This document shows, piece by piece, positions 42,326 through 64,000 of a stretch of 64,000 nucleotides of DNA (position 1 is its first letter; each line of letters opens with the position of its first letter). The notes below the pieces were generated by a model. It saw only the letters and a program-made list of their open reading frames with translations. It made no database searches and was not told the origin of the DNA. Made by a program: the position numbers and the translations under genes. The stretch spans positions 608,645 to 672,644 of the forward strand of contig RQTK01000093.1 of assembly GCA_003991915.1 (NCBI GenBank), written 5' to 3'. This DNA is from Elysia chlorotica. Lineage: Eukaryota; Mollusca; Gastropoda; Plakobranchidae.

Positions 42326-42831
42326 TCCAATACAGCCTGTATTCAGGTTTTGGACAGTTTTATCAAAACAATCTTATCACTGTGAGGGAAACGAGTGGGT
42401 CAACCATCTAGAGCGGGACTTGTGATATAATGTTTCAGTTTTTTTTTATACAATCCAAAACAAGAGAGTAGTTATCTTTCGGTGTCATCATACAAAAATG
42501 TGTGCCCCGTTCTAACTACAACCAAAGACAAAAAAATTGTGAACAAAATAAAATATATGTATCTACACAGCAGAAACCAGCATACATCTCAAGTAAGTGC
42601 TGATATTTACAAGACAAAAGTGTAAAGGTGTGCTCTGAATAATCAAACTATCACAGATGGACCAAGTGATTTTTTGACAGCCCTCAAAAACATGGATCCT
42701 TATCCAATTAAGATTAAATATAAAGGATAACATTTCACCTCTCCGTCTCTTGTTTCACATAAAGTTAAAGACACAATAAAGTATGCTTTGCATAATTATC
42801 ACCAGAAATAAAATATCCACACAACCAAACA

Positions 42832-43135
42832 CTCTTACCTCAACGCATGTATTCAGAACATTCTGATTCTTACCTCAACGCATGTATTCAGAACATTCTG
42901 ATTCTTACCTCAACGCATGTATTCAGAACATTCTGATTCTTACCTCAACGCATGTATTCAGAACATTCTGATTCTTACCTCAACGCATGTATTCAGAACA
43001 TTCTGATTCTTACCTCAACGCATGTATTCAGAACATTCTGATTCTTACCTCAACGCATGTATTCAGAACATTCCAACTCTTACCTCAACGCATGTATTCA
43101 GAACATTCTGATTCTTACCTCAACGCATGTATTCC
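42832..43135 (+). repeat. 35-bp minisatellite, nine copies
   Basis: Unit contains tacctcaacgcatgtattca and gaacattctgattct. One unit reads ttccaactct and the last is diverged (ttccgaaac). GAACATTC resembles the inverted GAA/TTC core of heat-shock elements, but the next TTC is out of spacing, so this is weak. Confidence 0.95.
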
Positions 43136-43275
43136 GAAACATAAGGTTGTCATCACACATCCCTTGCTCACCAACAGATTTGCTTTGACAGGAAGAAAAG
43201 TCAGTTCTTGAGAACATTATAATTTATATATGTAACAACAATACGTAAAGTACTTCATCCATTCCATGGTTGGAA

Positions 43276-43286
43276 TAATTAATAAT

Positions 43287-43341
<55 letters not shown>
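43276..43341 (+). repeat. (AAT)n microsatellite
   Basis: About 66 bp of AAT/ATA repeats. Confidence 0.95.
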
Positions 43342-44664
43342 GCAATAGCAATATAAAAATATTAGTAGTAGTAGCAATGATAATCATTAAACCATGTTAT
43401 AATTTATGAGAAAAGGACACAAAAAAGCATCAAGGTCAGTTTTTTTTTTCTTTCTTTCCTGGCCTTCATTTGAGCAACTGAATAATTCTACAATGGGGAA
43501 AATTTGCACTCACACAAGATTAGTGTTTGCACAAAATAGTGACAAGAGTGACAATTATTGATCTATAAAAAAATAAGTTACATAATTATTGCAGTCCTAA
43601 CGATTTCACTGCAAACAAAAACATGGCAGCAAGATCTTTCACTTTCTTTTTCAGTTGTAAAACAAAACTAAACACATGATATATTATAATATTGTATATT
43701 ATCTATATAAAAAAGGGAGCAATGAAATTGAGAAGCTTTTCTTTTTTTTTTTCCAAAATATTCATAAGTTTTGATTGGAGAATATTTAGCATCTTCCCAA
43801 TAAAGCATATCTTTATTTTTTTGAAGTAGAAAGAAACAACACAGTTTGTTTTCATACCGTACTATTACCACGGTATTAAATGAACACAGGATGATATAAT
43901 GATGACCTCACACTCTCACAAACATGTAAACTGAGGACCAAAGGATACATTTTATTTTCATTTCATGTTTCAAAATCAAACTCTCTCATAAAGCACACAT
44001 TTCGCTTTGCAGCCAGTCCACATGGCTGATTCCAAAACAATTTGGTCCTGTCACAAATCTAACTGTTGTACAAACCTTTCAACATAGAAAAAAAAAGTGA
44101 AGTTTTATTCACAACTACAGGAACCTGCCCACGGTCACCACTGAAGTTCATACAATTGGTCTCCCCTCAGGGTACCAGAGGTCCACTGGGGAGCTAACTC
44201 GCAGTATTTTCCCACCGGTGTGTAGACACGTACCCGCGTTACTAAAACTATCCTTTCCAAAGTCCTAAATGCACTGGCATGAACCTTTAGCAGGGCTGTC
44301 CAAAGCTAGCGTGTGCCTATTTCAAAGGACAAAAATGGAAACAGTTTTTATGCTGCTACAAACATAATATTAAATTGTAACCACAAACCCCTTGATATTC
44401 CTTAGCCTTTCTCTGGCCTATTCCGAGTATTTGTTAGGAGAGTTTCAGAGTTAAATCTATCCCTTTCTCCTCCCCCCATCCCTCTCGCATGTACACCCAT
44501 TAAGGTCTTTTTGGTTTTAACTTTAAGAGAATTTAATTAGTTCCCTTTTGGTTTTAACTTTATAGAAATGAATTTGTTCCTTGATTACAACAAGGTGGTC
44601 GCCTTGGGCAGGGTTTTGTCTGCTTTGGTTGTATCAGAGGCTGCCTGCAGCCATGTTGAGCAGT

Positions 44665-45310
44665 ACCAGGTCAGTGGACAGTGGTCACCAGGGTCAGTGG
44701 ACAGTGGTCACCAGGGTCAGTGGACAGTGGTCACCAGGGTCAGTGGACAGTGGTCACCAGGGTCAGTGGACAGTGGTCACCAGGGTCAGTGGACACCAGG
44801 GTCAGTGGACACCAGGGTCAGTGGACAGTGGTCACCAGGGTCAGTGGACAGTGGTCACCAGGGTCAGTGGACAGTGGTCACCAGGGTCAGTGGACAGTGG
44901 TCACCAGGGTCAGTGGACAGTGGTCACCAGGGTCAGTGGACAGTGGTCACCAGGGTCAGTGGACAGTGGTCACCAGGGTCAGTGGACAGTGGTCACCAGG
45001 GTCAGTGGACACCAGGGTCAGTGGACAGTGGACACCAGGGTCAGTGGACATCAGGGTCAGTAGACAGTGGTCACCAGGGTCAGTGGACAGTGGTCACCAG
45101 GGTCAGTGGACAGTGGTCACCAGGGTCAGTGGACAGTGGTCACCAGGGTCAGTGGACAGTGGTCACCAGGGTCAGTGGACAGTGGTCACCAGGGTCAGTG
45201 GACAGTGGTCACCAGGGTCAGTGGACAGTGGTCACCAGGGTCAGTGGACAGTGGTCACCAGGGTCAGTGGACAGTGGTCACCAGGGTCAGTGGACAGAGG
45301 TCACCAGGGC
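44665..45310 (+). repeat. 23-bp minisatellite, about 28 copies
   Basis: Unit cagtggacagtggtcaccag plus ggt; some units are shortened to ggtcagtggacacca. Because 3 x 23 = 69, the same 23-residue peptide period appears in all frames, giving long artefactual open frames. Each full unit contains TGGTCACCAGGGTCA, two half-site-like hexamers three bases apart. Confidence 0.97.
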
Positions 45311-47138
45311 AGCATTGACTCTATGTGTGTCCACTAAGCAGTAAGCATCATGTTTTGCCTGTACAGCTTTTATCAAAACACAAAGGACAAGAGTCATGTG
45401 TTATTGTACAAAGATACGCAATAACAGTCAAAGTTCTCTGAAACCGGTTAAAATAAGTGGTACAAAATTAAGAACACAAATTGAAGCATAAACCAATATA
45501 TAACATATAAGTATAATAAATTAACTTTTTTTTTCGTCAGGCCAAATCAATTAATTTATCATAAAAACGACCTCTATTCCATTCATGTTTATCATGAAAA
45601 AAGTTTACATACAGTTATCAGGGAAAAGTTCTGCACCATTTCAACTATATGAAGTGATACAAAATATAAAAATTCTTACATTCAGCAATAAAAGAAGACA
45701 AAATAAAAATACTTAATGAAGGCTGATATTTATGGATAAGCCTAACACAGAATCATGTTAAAAGTTGAACTGCCTCAATTTCCAGTTGAATAGCAAAGGA
45801 TCATTAACAACCATCTTAACCAGTACAGTGTTAAACCTTGTACAAAAATAGTGTTCCATTTCTCTGGTTCTAAGAAATGAGACATCGGGTTTCCAAACAC
45901 TGACTCTGTTGCACAAGGTAACATGAGTAGTAAAGCACTTAATGTATTGCTACACGTCTAGGATTTACTACAAATACTGTATAACATCTTGTGTAGAGGA
46001 AGAAAAAGACATAAAGATCCGTTTTAAAGTAGAAGCTGTTGAGGAAAAACAGGAGGAAAAAAAATTGTGATCACAATTCAACAAATTCCTATCTGATTTC
46101 TTAATAATTAGTTCACTCAATTTTCAATATAAAATTAAAAGCTATTCTGATTAGTAGAAATGTTCCCAGCTTAAAAATTTAATTTCTAGTAAAAAAAACC
46201 AACAAAAAACGTATAATATTTATTTCAGAGTGAAGCATTATCCTGCCCACCCAGGGACAAATTTTTTTTTAAGTGGAGGAGTAAAAAAAACAACTACTTG
46301 CCTGTTTAAATTCACAGAGAACCAACCTTCTAAATATGGCACAAATGGGCATAGCATCAAGACAAATAACAATGAAGTTTCTTTTTCCTTATTGGCTGTG
46401 AAGCATCTCATCAGCATTGAAAATGGTTTTTTATGCGTTTACTTTAGAGCTATCAAATACAAATTGTTCTCATCTGTCTCAGATCTTATTTTAGCATAAA
46501 ACTTAAAACCTTCACTAGATATAATGATTATATATCTCCAAATAGTGAACTTTGAGAACCATCCTGAGGAATCACTAACCCGTTTATTCCAGGGATCAAC
46601 CTCTGTTGGCAGATTCAAAAACAAAATAAAAAATCCCAGTCAAAATTAGCCTGAGATCAAGAAAAAAAGTCAAAGATAAAATCTGTCAGTGATACATACA
46701 AGCAGTGCTGCCTCTGACCGGTTATGAAGATCTTTGTCTTAAGATTTGCTACAAGTCTTAAAAATAAACCATATATAAGATACAACCATGCCTTTGTTAA
46801 AACCGTTTCTGAGGCAATTCAACTCACGGAGAAAATATATTATAAGGAATAAAACCTTCAGCACACAGAGTAAAAGCTTTTTAAAAAAAGCGTATACTAG
46901 CATCAAAAGAATGGCTTAGAATTTTAACAAGGATTTTCCAATGTTCTAATTTGTTTCCATTTTCCATTTGAGCACTCGCCGTTTCTCTCTGGTGCATCTC
47001 AGAGCAGATACTCACATAGCATTGAACAATATAGAGGTAAGACAGACCACACTCACCCACCCACACTGATCTTGATATATAATGATGTATGTGTATAGAT
47101 TGTATAAAAATATGTATAAGGTACAGGACAGGATGAGC

Positions 47139-63032
<15,894 letters not shown>

Positions 63033-64000
63033 CTGAAACACAGCCACGACAGTCAGCACAGTTACAGAGGATCAGTTTAGTTTGGTTGCACAGCTTTACT
63101 TTTTCCCGTACCGGTACAAGGGCATACGGGAGAATCTCAAAACACACCTAAAATTGATGTCAGTAGTATATCAAAGCAAAATAAGAACGACGTACTTCTT
63201 AATTCAAATTAAGTTTATTTGTATGCCTTATTTTCATTGAATTGAGAGAATTTATTGTAAAGCCAAGCCGGAGCAAAATGGGGGTGATAAGCAGTCCTGA
63301 ATGATTTTCAAGGCTTTACAAGCACTGTGTACTATTTATATGGCTATGCAGGGCCTTTTTTTCCATTGGAACCATAGATCTAGTTGACTCTAGTTTTACA
63401 TGTGATGCAGTAAGCCACACTAGCTTAACTTACTGTAGTATTCCCATAAAAAATCGCCATTTGCGTCTTTCTTGTATGCCAATTTTCACTCCTTTATCAA
63501 TTACTTTAATGTCCATTGGAACAACATAATCGACAAATTCCATCACAGACCAAACTTTATTTCTCGATTCTATTTCTAATCAATAAATCATGAAAGTCTA
63601 GCCTCGGTCTACACAAGGTTCTTAGCTCTAGACACTCTTCCTACTGCCCTGGTTTAGACCTAGTCCACGTATATGCAGTGGCACTTTGAATCACACAAAA
63701 TACATCCAACTGAAGCCTTTGATCGAGATTAGTTTTCACATAAAAATTCAATATTCTGAACTCAAATCAAAAGGCTGGATGTTGTGATTTTGTTAGTGAA
63801 TAACACATGTTCAGTGATGTTCATACTTTTTCCAGTTCGTTTATTCCATAGAATTGTTTTTCCCATTTCTGTAAGTCAAGGCACAGTTGCATGAAGATTG
63901 ACGGGAGAACTTTGACAGACCTTGACGGAACTCAGACCAGTGATTTTTTTTAATACGAAACTTTGAAGGACAATATTTTTCAATACAAAATTCCATAACT
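63033..64000. other. NEDD4 intron at the right edge
   Basis: AT-rich, no further NEDD4 exon recognised. The C2-domain and early WW exons must lie further right. No other feature seen. Confidence 0.55.

Larger units (their letters stand above)
34762..47138. other. Convergent intergenic region between p66 and NEDD4
   Basis: Contains both 3' UTRs, SINEs, a MITE candidate, an exact 145-bp duplication, microsatellites and two minisatellites. No exon-like conserved frame was found; open frames such as 37840-38130 and 41874-42182 have no recognisable domains. The NEDD4 poly(A) site was not identified. Confidence 0.5.

Noticed and set aside
42832-43135. CRISPR-like regular repeats
   Set aside because: Units are directly adjacent with no variable spacers, and this is animal DNA. 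The same applies to all other arrays here.
44568-45344. Long open frame (258 codons) with the SGQWSPGSVDSGHQ period
   Set aside because: Three frames give the same peptide period from the 23-bp minisatellite; no unique sequence or splice support.

Overview
This 64 kb window is animal nuclear DNA. It is AT-rich, with small exons, GT-AG introns, vertebrate-like bilaterian proteins, many microsatellites and minisatellites, SINE and LINE relics, and one 905-base assembly gap. Protein style (a p66/GATAD2 protein, a Nedd4 close to the fly form, a Rab22/31 clearly resolved from Rab5) and repeat content suggest a lophotrochozoan, most likely a mollusc and perhaps a gastropod. That taxonomic call is an inference from memory, not a search.

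Layout: 1-1731 is flank holding a rearranged repeat. Syntaxin-16 (eight coding exons, + strand, 1732-8195) is followed by a long AT-rich 3' region with a 31-bp minisatellite and the gap. A Rab22A/Rab31-type GTPase (seven coding exons, + strand, 14769-19767) comes next. About 10.6 kb (19768-30408) then holds no confident gene, only a 45-bp motif array, simple repeats and a decayed LINE. The p66/GATAD2 subunit of NuRD (two coding exons, + strand, 30409-34761) converges on a NEDD4-family HECT ubiquitin ligase (minus strand, 63032-47139). The NEDD4 gene enters from beyond the right edge, so its C2 and first WW domains are outside the window. The 12.4 kb between p66 and NEDD4 holds SINEs, a pogo-like MITE candidate, an exact 145-bp duplication and two large minisatellites.

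Functionally, syntaxin-16 (TGN/early-endosome Q-SNARE) and Rab22/31 (early endosome/TGN GTPase) act in the same endosome-to-Golgi traffic. Their human counterparts STX16 and RAB22A also lie near each other on 20q13.32, so the linkage looks like old conserved synteny. NEDD4 ubiquitinates PY-motif membrane cargo entering that pathway. p66 is a nuclear co-repressor and has no obvious link to the others.

The most unusual feature is a 57-bp minisatellite at a NEDD4 exon end. Every intact unit repeats the exon's 3' edge plus its GTGAGT splice donor, and the whole array stays open in frame, adding 19 residues per unit. Other points worth checking are a Rab reading frame that runs 28 codons past its CC prenylation motif, a HECT segment of about 27 residues with no exon found, and several minisatellites lying against splice sites.
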